Below are positions 8,830-18,353 of a stretch of DNA of 64,000 bases, piece by piece. This stretch comes from QHXW01 sp963768075. Its GTDB lineage: Bacteria; Acidobacteriota; Terriglobia; Bryobacterales; Bryobacteraceae. The notes beneath the pieces were generated by a model. That model was not told the origin of the DNA. It saw nothing but the letters and a program-made list of their open reading frames with translations, and made no database searches. The DNA is taken from contig CAVYHD010000022.1 in NCBI GenBank assembly GCA_963768075.1, forward strand, positions 62,001 through 126,000. Reading direction: 5' to 3'. A program made the position numbers and the translations under genes. Each line of letters opens with the position of its first letter. Position 1 is the stretch's first letter.

Positions 8830-11802
8830 CTAATCAATATAAAGGAAAGCCGCAGAGTTCACTAGAGCGTGACAAAATGACGCGAGCGCTTTCTGATCCG
8901 CGGCAGCCGCCGATTGCGGTGATTTTTGCATGGACTCGAATCGGCCCAATGCCTGCAAACTTTCCACCTTCTCGTCCTCGTTGGGTGGCCGGCCGAGCGC
9001 AATCCAGTAAGCTCTATCAATTTGTTTTTCCGGTGCTTCGCCAACTTCTTTTCTGACGCGTTGGGCGAAGGTCTCCGCCAGATTCTCGACCATGGAGTTA
9101 TTCAAGAGGTGCAGAGCCTGGATCGCGACCGTTGACGTGTTCCTCTCCAGACAGTTCGGACTCATCGGCGGCAGATCGAAGCTTTCAAGAAGCGTTGTGG
9201 GTTCGGTGCGCCGCTCGGCTAGGTAGACGCTGCGACGCCAGCCCTTGTCTGTGGCGATCGGCGTGACAAGACCGTCATCCCGCACTTGAACGGGTTCCGG
9301 GGGTCCGTAGCGCCCTTCATCTAACCGACCTGAGATCATCAAAAGCGAATCATACAGCGCTTCCGCATCCATACGCTTCAGCGGCATCCGTGAGAGCAGC
9401 ACGTTGTCCGGATCGGATTTCTCGAGTGCCGCGGTTACCGTAGAACCCTGGCGGTAAGTGCTCGACGTCATCATGAGCCGATGCAGGGTTTTGATGCTCC
9501 AACCCTTCTGAACGAACTCCGTGGCAAGCCAATCAAGCAGTTCGGGATTGCTGGGAGGCGTACCCGTGCGCCCGAAATTACCCAGTGATTTCACGATGCC
9601 CGTGCCAAAATGGCGCGCCCACATCCGATTCACGAAAACGCGCGCCGTGAGGGGATGATCCGGCGTGACGAGCCATTTGGCAAAAGCCAGCCTGCGTCCG
9701 GTGGACGGCGATCCGGGGAACGGCGGCCGCGGCACGAAGGCGGTCTTACCATCTGTCAGCATGGAAGGGACACCGGGGCCGACCCGGGGTCCTGGATTGG
9801 CGGGGTCTCCCCGGCGCGAGATGTAGGTCGGGGACGGGTCGCCACGATCCCAAAGCGCCCGTATTTTCGGTTCCGGCAACTTTCGAAATTCGAGTAATTT
9901 GATTTGGCGCTCGGTGTCGTCGGCGGCCTGGGCATAGGCGGGATCGGCGGCTCTCAGATCGCGTGGTTCGACTTTGAGAATTTTCCCGAATTTTTCAGCC
10001 AGATATTTCTGGATCGCATCTCGTCTGTCCGGGGGCGTATCCAGAACTTTGCGCAGATCTTCCTGCAAACCAGCCGGCTGTTGTGCCAGTCTTCGATCGA
10101 TCAGCGTTTTCCGAATCGGCGCGGCCTTTTGTTCCAACGCTTCCTTTAGCCCGGCGATCTTTAGATCCAATTGGCCATTGGCAAGGTCCAGCGCCTCCTG
10201 CTCTTTCAGCAACTGCATCGGACTCGCCCCGGGTGTTAGGTAGGGCAGGTACCGAATCGGCGTGACGAGTTTGGCCAAGGGATCTTTTTGCGGCATTTGC
10301 CAGTCATAATAGTCGAACGCCCCCTTGAAGACGTCGACCATGCGGTAGTAATCGCGCTGCGGCAGGGGATCGTATTTATGACTGTGGCACCGGGCACAGC
10401 GAATCGTAAGACCCAGGATGCCCGAGCCGATAACGTCCATCTCGTCGGCAATCACGTCCAAGCGATCCTCCACGGAATTTGTGGATCTGTCGTTGGTCGA
10501 GTCCGGACCCATGCGCAGGAACCCAGTGGCGATCAGGTTATCCATCATTTCCGCGGTGACGACGGGGGCGTGTTCGTAATCCATCAGCTCATCGCCGGCG
10601 AACTGTTCCATCAGAAAACGATCATAAGGTTTGTCCGCATTGAACGAGCGGATGACGTAGTCGCGATAACGCCAGGCCTCGGGGCGGACGGGGTCGGACG
10701 CGAGCTTTCCGCCTTCTGAATCCGCGTAGCCGGCCAGGTCGAGCCAGTCGCGGCCCCAACGCTCACCATAGCGCGGCGAGGCGAGGAGGCTGTCAATCAT
10801 CTTGTCATAAGCGTCGGGCGCGGAGTCGGCAAGGAAAGCCTGGACCTCAGCGGGAGTAGGCGGCAATCCAGTCAGATCAAAATACGCACGCCGGACGAGC
10901 GTGAGCTTGCTGGCTTCGGGCGCGAGCGAAAGCCCCTTGGCTTCGAGCTTGCTTAGCACGAACAGGTCGATGGGATTGCGGACACGATCGCGATTCTTAA
11001 CGGCAGGTTCGGCCGGCCGCGTGGGTGGCCGAAAAGACCAGAACTGGCGGTCCTTATCGGAAACCAGCGGATCGGCTTTTCCGTTTTGCGCATCGGCGGG
11101 TTTCCCTTCGGGGGCTCCCTGTGCGATCCAGGCCACTACCCGATCGATCTCGGGCTTTGTGATGCGCTTGGTGCTGATCTCGTCGAGACCCAGTTTGGGA
11201 GGCATCTCGCCGGAGCGAAGTTTCTGGACGATTAGACTGTCTTCGGGCTTGCCAGGCACCATCGCCCGACCCGACTGGCCTCCTTTGACGATTGCGGCCC
11301 GTGTATGGAGAGCCAACCCCCCTTCTTGACGGAGCGAACCGTGACATGGACTGCAGCGCAGGAGGAAGATAGGGAGGACATCATCCTCGGTCACGGGCCC
11401 GGCCGAAAGTTGGGGCGCTGCCGAACCGGATCGCGCGCCGGCTTCGATCCACTCGCGAATGGATGCGATCTGGCTCGGAGCGAGCGGCTTGCCGCCCTTT
11501 GGCATCGCGCCTTTCTCCACCATTTCGTAAAGCCGGCTTTCTTGAGGTTTCCCCGGAGTAAGCACTGGCCCATCGTCTCCGCCTTTTATGACGCCCGCGA
11601 AAGTGCTAAGGTCGAGTTCTCTCATCTTTAAGGCAGCGCTGTGACAAGGAACGCAGCTTGCCTGGAAGATAGGGAGCACGCTGGTTTCGAAAATTGCGGT
11701 TTTCTCCGGACCGGCGGGCGGGGATTGGGCCAAAAGCAATCGAGAGGGGAGAGCCAACATCAGACAGGCAACACGGCAGCGGGAAGTAAAGAAGCGCGTC
11801 AT
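8830..11802 (-). CDS. PSD1/PSCyt1/PSCyt2 (DUF1549/DUF1553) cytochrome-type protein
   Basis: A protein of 990 residues from ATG 11802 (a TTG at 11811 is possible). After a signal peptide (RVACLMLALPSRLLLAQ) there are two cytochrome-c-like PSCyt1 segments with heme motifs CVPCH near residue 50 and CSPCH near 150. Next is DUF1549/PSCyt2 (PIDLFVLSKLEAKGLSLAPE, RRAYFDLTGLPPTP, YGERWGRDWLDLAGYADS, IRCARCHSHKYDPLPQRDYY) with a third CxxCH, then DUF1553/PSD1 (TGRRLAFAKWLVTPDHPLTA, RVFVNRMWARHFG). It heads a two-gene operon with the DUF1501 gene. The pair is thought to act outside the cytoplasm in polymer breakdown or redox chemistry; the reaction is not established. Confidence 0.94.
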   Translation of the reverse strand: MTRFFTSRCRVACLMLALPSRLLLAQSPPAGPEKTAIFETSVLPIFQASCVPCHSAALKMRELDLSTFAGVIKGGDDGPVLTPGKPQESRLYEMVEKGAMPKGGKPLAPSQIASIREWIEAGARSGSAAPQLSAGPVTEDDVLPIFLLRCSPCHGSLRQEGGLALHTRAAIVKGGQSGRAMVPGKPEDSLIVQKLRSGEMPPKLGLDEISTKRITKPEIDRVVAWIAQGAPEGKPADAQNGKADPLVSDKDRQFWSFRPPTRPAEPAVKNRDRVRNPIDLFVLSKLEAKGLSLAPEASKLTLVRRAYFDLTGLPPTPAEVQAFLADSAPDAYDKMIDSLLASPRYGERWGRDWLDLAGYADSEGGKLASDPVRPEAWRYRDYVIRSFNADKPYDRFLMEQFAGDELMDYEHAPVVTAEMMDNLIATGFLRMGPDSTNDRSTNSVEDRLDVIADEMDVIGSGILGLTIRCARCHSHKYDPLPQRDYYRMVDVFKGAFDYYDWQMPQKDPLAKLVTPIRYLPYLTPGASPMQLLKEQEALDLANGQLDLKIAGLKEALEQKAAPIRKTLIDRRLAQQPAGLQEDLRKVLDTPPDRRDAIQKYLAEKFGKILKVEPRDLRAADPAYAQAADDTERQIKLLEFRKLPEPKIRALWDRGDPSPTYISRRGDPANPGPRVGPGVPSMLTDGKTAFVPRPPFPGSPSTGRRLAFAKWLVTPDHPLTARVFVNRMWARHFGTGIVKSLGNFGRTGTPPSNPELLDWLATEFVQKGWSIKTLHRLMMTSSTYRQGSTVTAALEKSDPDNVLLSRMPLKRMDAEALYDSLLMISGRLDEGRYGPPEPVQVRDDGLVTPIATDKGWRRSVYLAERRTEPTTLLESFDLPPMSPNCLERNTSTVAIQALHLLNNSMVENLAETFAQRVRKEVGEAPEKQIDRAYWIALGRPPNEDEKVESLQALGRFESMQKSPQSAAAADQKALASFCHALVNSAAFLYID

Positions 11803-11953
11803 ACTCGCCAACTATGATAAGTCTGTCTCGTTGCTAGAGGTACGCTACTCCGTACCCTTCTATTGTACGGCAGCGCGAGCCGCAGAAAACAATCGGTAGT
11901 ATCTTAAATCAACACAGATTGACGACATTACCGGATAATCTGGACAAACGCTA
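11803..11953. promoter_or_regulatory. Divergent intergenic region between PSD1 and SMP-30 genes
   Basis: About 150 bp separate two divergently transcribed genes, so promoters in both directions must lie here. The stretch is AT-richer than its flanks (TAGTATCTTAAATCAACACA). I do not see an unambiguous -35/-10 pair or a clean operator palindrome. Confidence 0.4.
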
Positions 11954-12844
11954 ATGATCGAGGTAATCGCAAACTACGGAGATCTCTGCGGCGAATGCCC
12001 GGTTTGGGACGAGATGACAAGCACCCTCTATTGGGTGGACGCGGTGGGCCGGCGCCTCTACCGGTACCAGCCTCAAATTCGGCAGCATCAGATCGTCAGC
12101 GAGGGAGTTGAAATCTACGGTTTCAGGCGCAATCAAAATGGGGGCTTCATCATCACGAACCCTTCGGGAATCTGGATTTGGAGCGCCGGTGCGACACCGC
12201 GGCTAGCGGCCGCAGACGTGGGCGGTGTCAAATGTCAAATGAATGACTGCACGGCTGATTCGCATGGACGGCTTTACGCAGGCACCACATATTTCGATCC
12301 TGCTGCCGCGTACAAACCGGGTCACCTATTGCGGGTAGATAACAACGGAGCGGTAACCATTCTGGACGAGGGATTTCACCTGTCCAATGGAATCGCATTC
12401 TCGACAGACGAGCTGACGATGTATTTTACCGACTCGATCGGCCGGCGGATTTATGCTTACGATTACGATGCCGCGACGGGCGACGTCCGCAACCGGCGCG
12501 TCTTGATCGAGGTACCTAGAGACGAAGGCATCCCCGATGGGCTGACCGTAGACGCGGAAGGTTTTCTGTGGTCCGCTCAGTGGTATGGGTCGTCGGTGGT
12601 TCGCTACGATCCGGATGGCCGAGTGGAGCGGCGCATTGAGACGCCAGCCAAGCAAACATCCTGCTGTGCGTTTGGGGGCGATCAACTAGACGAACTCTAT
12701 ATCACGTCAGCCGCTCGATCGGAGCCCACTTCAGAAATGCCGCACGGCTACGATCCGGAGACTGGTTATCTTGGTGGCGCGTTATACGTGGTTCGGCCTG
12801 GTGTGCAGGGAAGAGCGATGCCGGTGGCCAATATTTTGGTATAG
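11954..12844 (+). CDS. SMP-30/gluconolactonase/LRE family lactonase
   Basis: A protein of 296 residues, the usual length for this six-bladed propeller family. The metal-site residues are all in place: Glu in GECPVWDE (residue about 15), Asn-Asp in NDCTADSHGRLYAG, Asn in HLSNGIAFS, and Asp in IPDGLTVDAEGFLWSA. Members hydrolyse sugar lactones such as glucono- or galactonolactone with a divalent metal. No signal peptide, so cytoplasmic. First gene of a plus-strand cluster with a transporter, an enolase-superfamily enzyme and an SDR, which fits the lactone-opening step of a non-phosphorylative sugar-acid route; that pathway assignment is inference. Confidence 0.9.
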   Translation: MIEVIANYGDLCGECPVWDEMTSTLYWVDAVGRRLYRYQPQIRQHQIVSEGVEIYGFRRNQNGGFIITNPSGIWIWSAGATPRLAAADVGGVKCQMNDCTADSHGRLYAGTTYFDPAAAYKPGHLLRVDNNGAVTILDEGFHLSNGIAFSTDELTMYFTDSIGRRIYAYDYDAATGDVRNRRVLIEVPRDEGIPDGLTVDAEGFLWSAQWYGSSVVRYDPDGRVERRIETPAKQTSCCAFGGDQLDELYITSAARSEPTSEMPHGYDPETGYLGGALYVVRPGVQGRAMPVANILV

Positions 12845-12870
12845 TGACGCGGCGGACCAGACAGAGGATT

Positions 12871-13902
12871 ATGGGAAAGCTATTTCGAACTACCGTGACC
12901 GGGAGTTATCCCCGGCTTCAACAGCCTGGAAACACCCTGAAGAAGCCAACACTCTCCCGCGATGAAGCTGACGAGATGATCCGCTGGGCGGTAAAAGACC
13001 AGGTGGAAGCTGGGTTGGACATAATCACGGATGGTGAAGGCCGGCGCGAGAACATGTACTACTTCTTCCAGAAGCGTCTCGATGGAGTCAGCTTTGATAA
13101 CATGGAGTATCGGAAATACGGGCCGCTTGGATTCGGCATCGAGATTGCAAAAGTCACCGGCCGCATCGAGAATCCAAGGTTCGAACTGGCGCGGGATTGG
13201 AAGGTCGCGCGCGACAGTGCGCCGCCTTCGGTCGAAGTCAAATTGACTTGCACCGGGCCGCACATGCTTTCCAAGTTTTCCGACAATGCCCGGCCGGACA
13301 TCTACCCCTCCGATCGCGCTCTGGCTGAAGCGTACGCCGCAGTGCTGCGCCCCGAACTGGAGGAACTGGTGAGCGCCGGTTGTGAGCTCATCCAGTTTGA
13401 TGAGCCCGCCTGGACCGCATTCCCGGAAGAGGCAGTCTGGGGCGCGAAGGTTTTGAACCAGCTGACCGATGGTCTCGGGGCGAGAATCGGTCTGCATGTC
13501 TGCTGTGGAAACGCATACCGAAAGCGGGCCTACACCACGACGTACAATGATCTAGCGGAAGCGTTTCGAACGGTTCGTGCCGATCAACTGGTGCTGGAGC
13601 ATTGCACGCTGCCGTACAACATGATGACGCTGTGGGATTCCTGGGACTTCCGAGGAGAGTTCGCGGTGGGTGTCATCGACCAGCGAAGTGACGACATTGA
13701 AAACATCGACCAGATTGCGGCCCGCACCGCGCCCGCCTTGGAACGCTTTTCCCCTGACCGGCTCCTGCTGACCTCCGAGTGCGGCTTCCAACACGTGCCT
13801 CTCGAGATCACCCGCGCCAAATTGCGGGCGCTGGTTTCCGGCGCCGCCTATTTGCGCAAGCGTGCATCGGGGGAATTGCAAGAGACAGCAGCAAAGCAAT
13901 AA
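12871..13902 (+). CDS. MetE C-terminal-like (cobalamin-independent methionine synthase superfamily) zinc enzyme
   Basis: A protein of 343 residues from ATG 12871 (MGKLFRTTVTGSYPR), preceded by AGAGG; a GTG at 12844 overlapping the previous stop is the alternative. The fold matches the UROD/MetE-C barrel: TTVTGSYPR at the start, DIITDGEGRRENM, ELIQFDEPAWTAF, and zinc-ligand candidates His and Cys in GLHVCCGNAY and Cys in LTSECGFQHVP near the C-terminus. It lacks the MetE N-terminal domain. Stand-alone members either transfer methyl groups or act on other thioether/thiol substrates. Finding it inside a sugar-acid-like cluster is unexpected, so its substrate may not be homocysteine. Confidence 0.82.
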   Translation: MGKLFRTTVTGSYPRLQQPGNTLKKPTLSRDEADEMIRWAVKDQVEAGLDIITDGEGRRENMYYFFQKRLDGVSFDNMEYRKYGPLGFGIEIAKVTGRIENPRFELARDWKVARDSAPPSVEVKLTCTGPHMLSKFSDNARPDIYPSDRALAEAYAAVLRPELEELVSAGCELIQFDEPAWTAFPEEAVWGAKVLNQLTDGLGARIGLHVCCGNAYRKRAYTTTYNDLAEAFRTVRADQLVLEHCTLPYNMMTLWDSWDFRGEFAVGVIDQRSDDIENIDQIAARTAPALERFSPDRLLLTSECGFQHVPLEITRAKLRALVSGAAYLRKRASGELQETAAKQ

Positions 13903-13916
13903 CCCCCGCGACTGAA

Positions 13917-15182
13917 ATGCTTCCCGGCAAATTGGCAGACCAGCACGGATATCTTCCGTTAGTCCTATTGATGATTGCATTGAGCGCCGTAAGCTACTTC
14001 GACCGCATCATCATGTCCATAGCAGCTCCGCAAATTCTGAACGATTTCGCGCTTTCCGAAACACAAATGGGGTGGATCTATTCCGCTTTTATTCTGACGT
14101 ACGCCGTTTTCATGGCGCCGGGCGGAGCTCTTGCCGACCGCTTCGGGGCGGATCGCGTATTGCTGTTGGTTGGCATCGGGTCGGCGTTATTCACCGCGTT
14201 GACGGCGTTGGCCGGAAAACCCGGAATAAGCGCATGGCTTGGCGCTTTGCCGTCCTTTCTGATAGTCCGCCTCGCGTTAGGGGCCTGTACGGCGCCGCTC
14301 TATCCTTCTTGCGCAAGGATCAACGCCACTATCATTCCGGCGCAATGGCGCGGGCGTGTTTGGGGAGGCGTGGCGGGGGGATGCGGAATCGGCGGGGCGT
14401 GCGCGCCTGCGCTGTTCACGTTTATGCAGGTGCGCTGGGGATGGCGTGCTGGATTCTGCCTTTCCGCCGCGGGTACCGCTGCCCTTGCCCTGGCGTGGTT
14501 TTGGGCGCGCGGCAATGCATTTCGGACCAATAGCGCAACTCAACCAGGTGCTGCCGATTCGATTAGCCGAGGCCGCCGGCAACTGCTGAATCCGAATCTT
14601 GGCCTGCTAACGGTTGCGTATGCCGCAACAAATTACTTCGAGTACATTTTCTTTTACTGGCTGTTCTATTACTTCGGCCAAGTCCGCCACATTGCCGCCC
14701 AACAGAGCGCCTTGTATACGACACTTATCTGGCTGTCATGGGCGGCGATGACGCCTGTGGGCGGGTGGATTTCGGATCGCGCTGTAGCTGCCTATGGCCG
14801 GCGGAATGGCCGTCGTGTGGTGCCTATCTTCGCATTGACACTCAGTGCCCTACTGCTCTATGTGGCGACCTCCTCGCAGAATCCTATTGCCATGGTGTCG
14901 CTCTTGTGCGCCGCCCTCGGCTGTGCGGCTGCCACAGAAGGCCCGTTTTGGGTAGCCGCGTCCGAAATCGGTAGCGCGCACCCGGCGGCCGCCGCGGGAG
15001 TCATGAACACCGGCGGCAGCGTCGGCGGTTTTCTCGCGCCGGTCATCACCCCTTTCATCGCCAACAGAGGTGGCTGGCCTACCGCTCTTTACACCGGCAG
15101 CGCTGTTGTTCTCGGGGCCGTGGTGCTTTGGTTTTTCGTGGATGCTGGCCAGGCAGACGCTGAACGGCGGTATGCAGCTTAG
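13917..15182 (+). CDS. Major facilitator superfamily transporter (anion:cation symporter-like)
   Basis: A protein of 421 residues from ATG 13917 (MLPGKLADQHGYLPLVLL). The frame opens upstream inside the previous gene, but the transporter begins here. About twelve hydrophobic segments are seen. The first loop has YFDRIIMSIAAPQI, typical of the ACS family (hexuronate, galactonate, tartrate-type carriers), and the MFS loop 2-3 motif reads GGALADRFGADRVLL. Lies 14 bp after the MetE-like gene, so co-transcribed. Likely imports the organic or sugar acid handled by the neighbours; the substrate is inferred from the family only. Confidence 0.88.
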   Translation: MLPGKLADQHGYLPLVLLMIALSAVSYFDRIIMSIAAPQILNDFALSETQMGWIYSAFILTYAVFMAPGGALADRFGADRVLLLVGIGSALFTALTALAGKPGISAWLGALPSFLIVRLALGACTAPLYPSCARINATIIPAQWRGRVWGGVAGGCGIGGACAPALFTFMQVRWGWRAGFCLSAAGTAALALAWFWARGNAFRTNSATQPGAADSISRGRRQLLNPNLGLLTVAYAATNYFEYIFFYWLFYYFGQVRHIAAQQSALYTTLIWLSWAAMTPVGGWISDRAVAAYGRRNGRRVVPIFALTLSALLLYVATSSQNPIAMVSLLCAALGCAAATEGPFWVAASEIGSAHPAAAAGVMNTGGSVGGFLAPVITPFIANRGGWPTALYTGSAVVLGAVVLWFFVDAGQADAERRYAA

Positions 15183-15428
15183 CCAAGCCCTCGCTTCGGA
15201 TCTTGTCAAGGCAAATCGACGTGATAAAAACACAGGTCTCCCGCATTCCCTTGGAGAGTTATGAAACAAACCTGTTTCTTTAGCTTTTCGAATCCAACCT
15301 CCGTGATGATTCCCGACAGTCTATATCAAATCTGATTGACTTAGCAGCGGCCTTGGAGTACTCTCACCGTCTGTGACCGCAACCGTGCTCGCGCACTTCG
15401 CTGATGTGCACGCTCGGCCTACCCGTCC
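15183..15428. other. Intergenic gap inside the catabolic cluster
   Basis: A gap of 246 bp between the MFS and first EamA genes, large enough for a separate promoter, so the cluster may be two transcription units. It holds no supported ORF and no clear hairpin terminator. Confidence 0.4.
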
Positions 15429-15905
15429 ATGAGCGATACTGAGGCTGCTCTCTCACCGGGTCAGCCGGCAAACAGGCGTTCTTTCCGGCCGAGCGCGTGG
15501 ATGAGTTTGTCGGTTCTAACGGTATTCCTGTGGGGGCTATGGGGCCTGGAATCGAAGTTCATCGTCGAGCGCATTTCGCCTCTCATGAACCAGGTGATCT
15601 TTCCCCTAGGCTTTCTACCGGCGCTGATTTTTGTCTTGTTTTCAAAAAATGTTCGCAAGGCATCCGACCACTTACGCGGTGGCTTCTGGGCACTTCTTAC
15701 GGGTATTCTCGGCGGAACCGGAAACATCGCTTTTTGTATTTCGCTTGCTTCCGGAGGAAAGGCTGCCGTGGTAGTGCCGTTGGTTGGTCTGGCGCCGCTG
15801 GTCACGGTGATTCTGGCTGCATTGTGGTTGAAAGAATCGGTCACGCGGATACAAATCATCGGCCTCGTTCTCGCGCTGCTCTCGATTTACCTATTGAGTA
15901 TCTGA
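15429..15905 (+). CDS. Half-size EamA/DMT permease, subunit 1
   Basis: A protein of 158 residues with about five membrane segments and a single EamA unit, instead of the usual ten-segment double unit. The hallmark ASGGKAAVVVPLVGLAPLVT followed by WLKESVTRIQIIGLVLALL is the C-terminal half of an EamA repeat. The next gene begins one base after its stop and encodes a second, non-identical half. Such short EamA proteins resemble the ancestral SMR-like form and probably pair. May export or import a small metabolite for the cluster. Confidence 0.82.
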   Translation: MSDTEAALSPGQPANRRSFRPSAWMSLSVLTVFLWGLWGLESKFIVERISPLMNQVIFPLGFLPALIFVLFSKNVRKASDHLRGGFWALLTGILGGTGNIAFCISLASGGKAAVVVPLVGLAPLVTVILAALWLKESVTRIQIIGLVLALLSIYLLSI

Positions 15906-15906
15906 T

Positions 15907-16353
15907 ATGCAGCACTGGTTTCTGCTCGCATCCATCGCCCTGGTTTTCTTCGGTATTACCGGCATCACTCAAAAATTGAGCACGAACAGCATTTCGTTTG
16001 AGCTTTCGTTCGTCTGGTTCACCGTGGCATTCGTGGTGATCTCCGTCGTGATCGCCGCGACAATGACTTTGGACTGGCGTATTTCGCCCGCGCTGGTGGC
16101 GCTAGCGGCCCTAGGAGGGCTGCTCAACGGACTCGGTGCGCTTACCAGTTTCGCTGCCCTCAAGCAGGGTGGCAAAGCATCGGTCGTAATACCAATCATT
16201 AACCTGTACCCATTGGTGACTATTGCCGGTGCACGGATATTCTTCGGCGAGCGCCTTACGGTCCCACAAATTGCCGGTATCATTTGTGCGCTGCTCGCTG
16301 TGGTTCTCCTCGCGCAAGAACCGAAACCGCAATCTGGAGTGAACATTACATGA
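15907..16353 (+). CDS. Half-size EamA/DMT permease, subunit 2
   Basis: A protein of 148 residues and about five membrane segments. KQGGKASVVIPIINLYPLVT and FFGERLTVPQIAGIICALL match the corresponding part of subunit 1, so the pair arose by duplication. Stop and start are separated by one base (TGA T ATG), giving tight translational coupling. I infer a heterodimer making a ten-segment transporter. Confidence 0.82.
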   Translation: MQHWFLLASIALVFFGITGITQKLSTNSISFELSFVWFTVAFVVISVVIAATMTLDWRISPALVALAALGGLLNGLGALTSFAALKQGGKASVVIPIINLYPLVTIAGARIFFGERLTVPQIAGIICALLAVVLLAQEPKPQSGVNIT

Positions 16354-16383
16354 AGCTGTCGATTAAGCCGTGGAATTCCAACC

Positions 16384-17523
16384 ATGAAGATAACTGATAT
16401 CGAAGCAACTCACCTGCGGTGTGAAGACCCCAACATTGGTCTGTTCGACGGCTCCTACGATGATTGCGTCATTCGAGTGACCACGGACGAAGGAATTACC
16501 GGGATTGCCGAAGTGGAGTCTCTGGCCCCCGCGATCCAGGCCATTATCAATGCCGAGCCCGCTCATTGTCACGCCTACGGTCTACGAAAGCTGCTCCGCG
16601 GCCGGGATCCCACCGAAATCGGGGAACTGTGGCAACTCATGTATGAGGCCACCGACTACATCGGACGCCGCGGAATTGTGATGCACGCGATCGGCGGTAT
16701 CGATATCGCGTTGTGGGACATTTTGGGGCAGGCCGAGCGGAAACCCATCGCGGAACTTCTGGGCGGAATCAAGCGGGACCGCATCGAGGCATACGGCACC
16801 ATTTATCCGATGGCCCGAACTCCGGAAGCCGTGGCATGTCAAGTTGGGGATGCCATGAGCCGGTTGCGGTTGCGCAACATCAAATTTGCAGCGGACCCCT
16901 GGTGGATGGAAGATCTGGACCTCACGGCGCGGCTGCTCGAGTCCGCGCGCTCAACGCTGGGCCGGGAAGGCAAAATGATCATCGATGCGGCACTGGCGTA
17001 TCACACCGCTGAAGAAGGCCTGCGGCTGATTCCCATTTTTCGCGCCGTGAATGTCGCCTTTCTCGAAGCGCCGCTGCCGCTAGACGATATCGAGGGGCAC
17101 GCTCGAATGGCGGAAGCCGGCCTTCCGCTTGGCGTGGGAGACCTCGGGTTCACCCATGTGAACGAATTCATTGATGCCATGGATCGTGGCTGCGCGTCGA
17201 TTTGCCAGCCCGACATCACCATGGTCGGCGGATTCACAGGCATGATACGTATTGCTGACGCCGCCCGGAAGCGGAACAAGCGTGTCGTGCCGCATGGCTA
17301 TAAGTCAAACATTGAGATCGCGGCTAATCTGCAGTTTCTAGCCAACCACTGGACTGCGGAATTGCTCGAGTATTCCACCAGCAAGTCGCCCTTACGCTGG
17401 GAGATGTGTGAAGAGGCGATTCCGGTGTGCCCGGACGGTCTGGTAGAGGTTCCGCGCCGTCCTGGTCTCGGCGTCCGTCTCAACCAGGCGACTGTGGAGC
17501 GCTACCGCGTGCCGGGACGATAG
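16384..17523 (+). CDS. Mandelate racemase/muconate lactonizing enzyme (enolase superfamily), probable sugar-acid dehydratase
   Basis: A protein of 379 residues. N-terminal capping domain (MKITDIEATHLRC, IRVTTDEGITGIAEVES) then a barrel. Metal ligands are Asp in KMIIDAALAY, Glu in AFLEAPLPLDD and Asp in GVGDLGF. Candidate base/acid residues are Lys in RNIKFAADPWW and His in VVPHGYKSN. The first motif is KxA rather than KxK, and the third ligand is Asp rather than the Glu of mandelate racemase, so it is not one of the textbook subgroups. In this context dehydration of an aldonic or uronic acid is the likely role. Exact substrate unknown. Confidence 0.88.
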   Translation: MKITDIEATHLRCEDPNIGLFDGSYDDCVIRVTTDEGITGIAEVESLAPAIQAIINAEPAHCHAYGLRKLLRGRDPTEIGELWQLMYEATDYIGRRGIVMHAIGGIDIALWDILGQAERKPIAELLGGIKRDRIEAYGTIYPMARTPEAVACQVGDAMSRLRLRNIKFAADPWWMEDLDLTARLLESARSTLGREGKMIIDAALAYHTAEEGLRLIPIFRAVNVAFLEAPLPLDDIEGHARMAEAGLPLGVGDLGFTHVNEFIDAMDRGCASICQPDITMVGGFTGMIRIADAARKRNKRVVPHGYKSNIEIAANLQFLANHWTAELLEYSTSKSPLRWEMCEEAIPVCPDGLVEVPRRPGLGVRLNQATVERYRVPGR

Positions 17524-17525
17524 AA

Positions 17526-18290
17526 ATGATTCCCTTCGACCAGAAAGTCGCCCTCATTACTGGTGCCGCGCAGGGCATAGGTCGCGGTATTGCTGAGGCT
17601 TTTGCCGAGGCGGGCGCCAGCGTTGCCCTTTTTGATGTGAACGGGGCAGGCGCAATCGAGGCAGCCAGCCGCATTTCCGTGCGTGGGAAGGCGCTGGCCA
17701 TCTCCGGAGACGTGGCTCGCGAAGAGGACGTCGGCGCCGCCTGCGAACAGGTTTTTAGGCAATTCGGTTCCCTCGACGTCGTCGTGAATAATGCCGGCAT
17801 CGAAACCGGGGGGAATGCTGTGAATCTGGCTCTGTCGGATTGGGACCGTCTTATGGCGGTCAATCTCCGTGGAGCCTTTCTATTCGCGAAGCATTCCATT
17901 CCGTTCATGCGTGGCAAGGGCGGAGCCATTGTGAACATCTCCTCCGTGCATGCCTTAGTGTCCTATCCGGAAGACGCGGCCTACGACGCGTCCAAAGCTG
18001 GTCTTATTGGATTGACGCGGGCGCTGGCACTAGATCACGGCAAAGACGGTGTTCGCGTCAACGCCATCTGTCCCGGGTACATTGAGACGCCCCTGCACCA
18101 TAAGTGGCTGGACGCGCTGCCCAATCCGGAGGAGGCTATGAAGGAGGTATTGAAATTCCATCCTGCCGGCCGCATCGGTACGCCGTGGGATGTAGCGCAG
18201 GCTGTGTTGTTTCTGGCGTCCGACGCCGCAAGCTTTATCACCGGCACGTATTTAGTGGTGGACGGCGGAATGACGGCAGGTGGCCACTGA
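17526..18290 (+). CDS. Short-chain dehydrogenase/reductase
   Basis: A protein of 254 residues from ATG 17526, two bases after the upstream stop. Classical SDR: nucleotide loop TGAAQGIGRGIAEAF, NNAG in VVNNAGIETG, catalytic Ser in VNISSVHALVSY, YxxxK as YDASKAGLIG, and the C-terminal FITGTYLVVDGGMTAGG. Acidic residue after strand 2 (VALFDVNG) suggests NAD rather than NADP. Likely oxidises a sugar hydroxyl or reduces the keto acid produced in the same cluster. Confidence 0.93.
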   Translation: MIPFDQKVALITGAAQGIGRGIAEAFAEAGASVALFDVNGAGAIEAASRISVRGKALAISGDVAREEDVGAACEQVFRQFGSLDVVVNNAGIETGGNAVNLALSDWDRLMAVNLRGAFLFAKHSIPFMRGKGGAIVNISSVHALVSYPEDAAYDASKAGLIGLTRALALDHGKDGVRVNAICPGYIETPLHHKWLDALPNPEEAMKEVLKFHPAGRIGTPWDVAQAVLFLASDAASFITGTYLVVDGGMTAGGH

Positions 18291-18353
18291 GCCAAGCTGG
18301 TAGCGCCGGTCCAGAGGACGTATGATAGGTTAGCGCAACAGAAAGACGACCTT

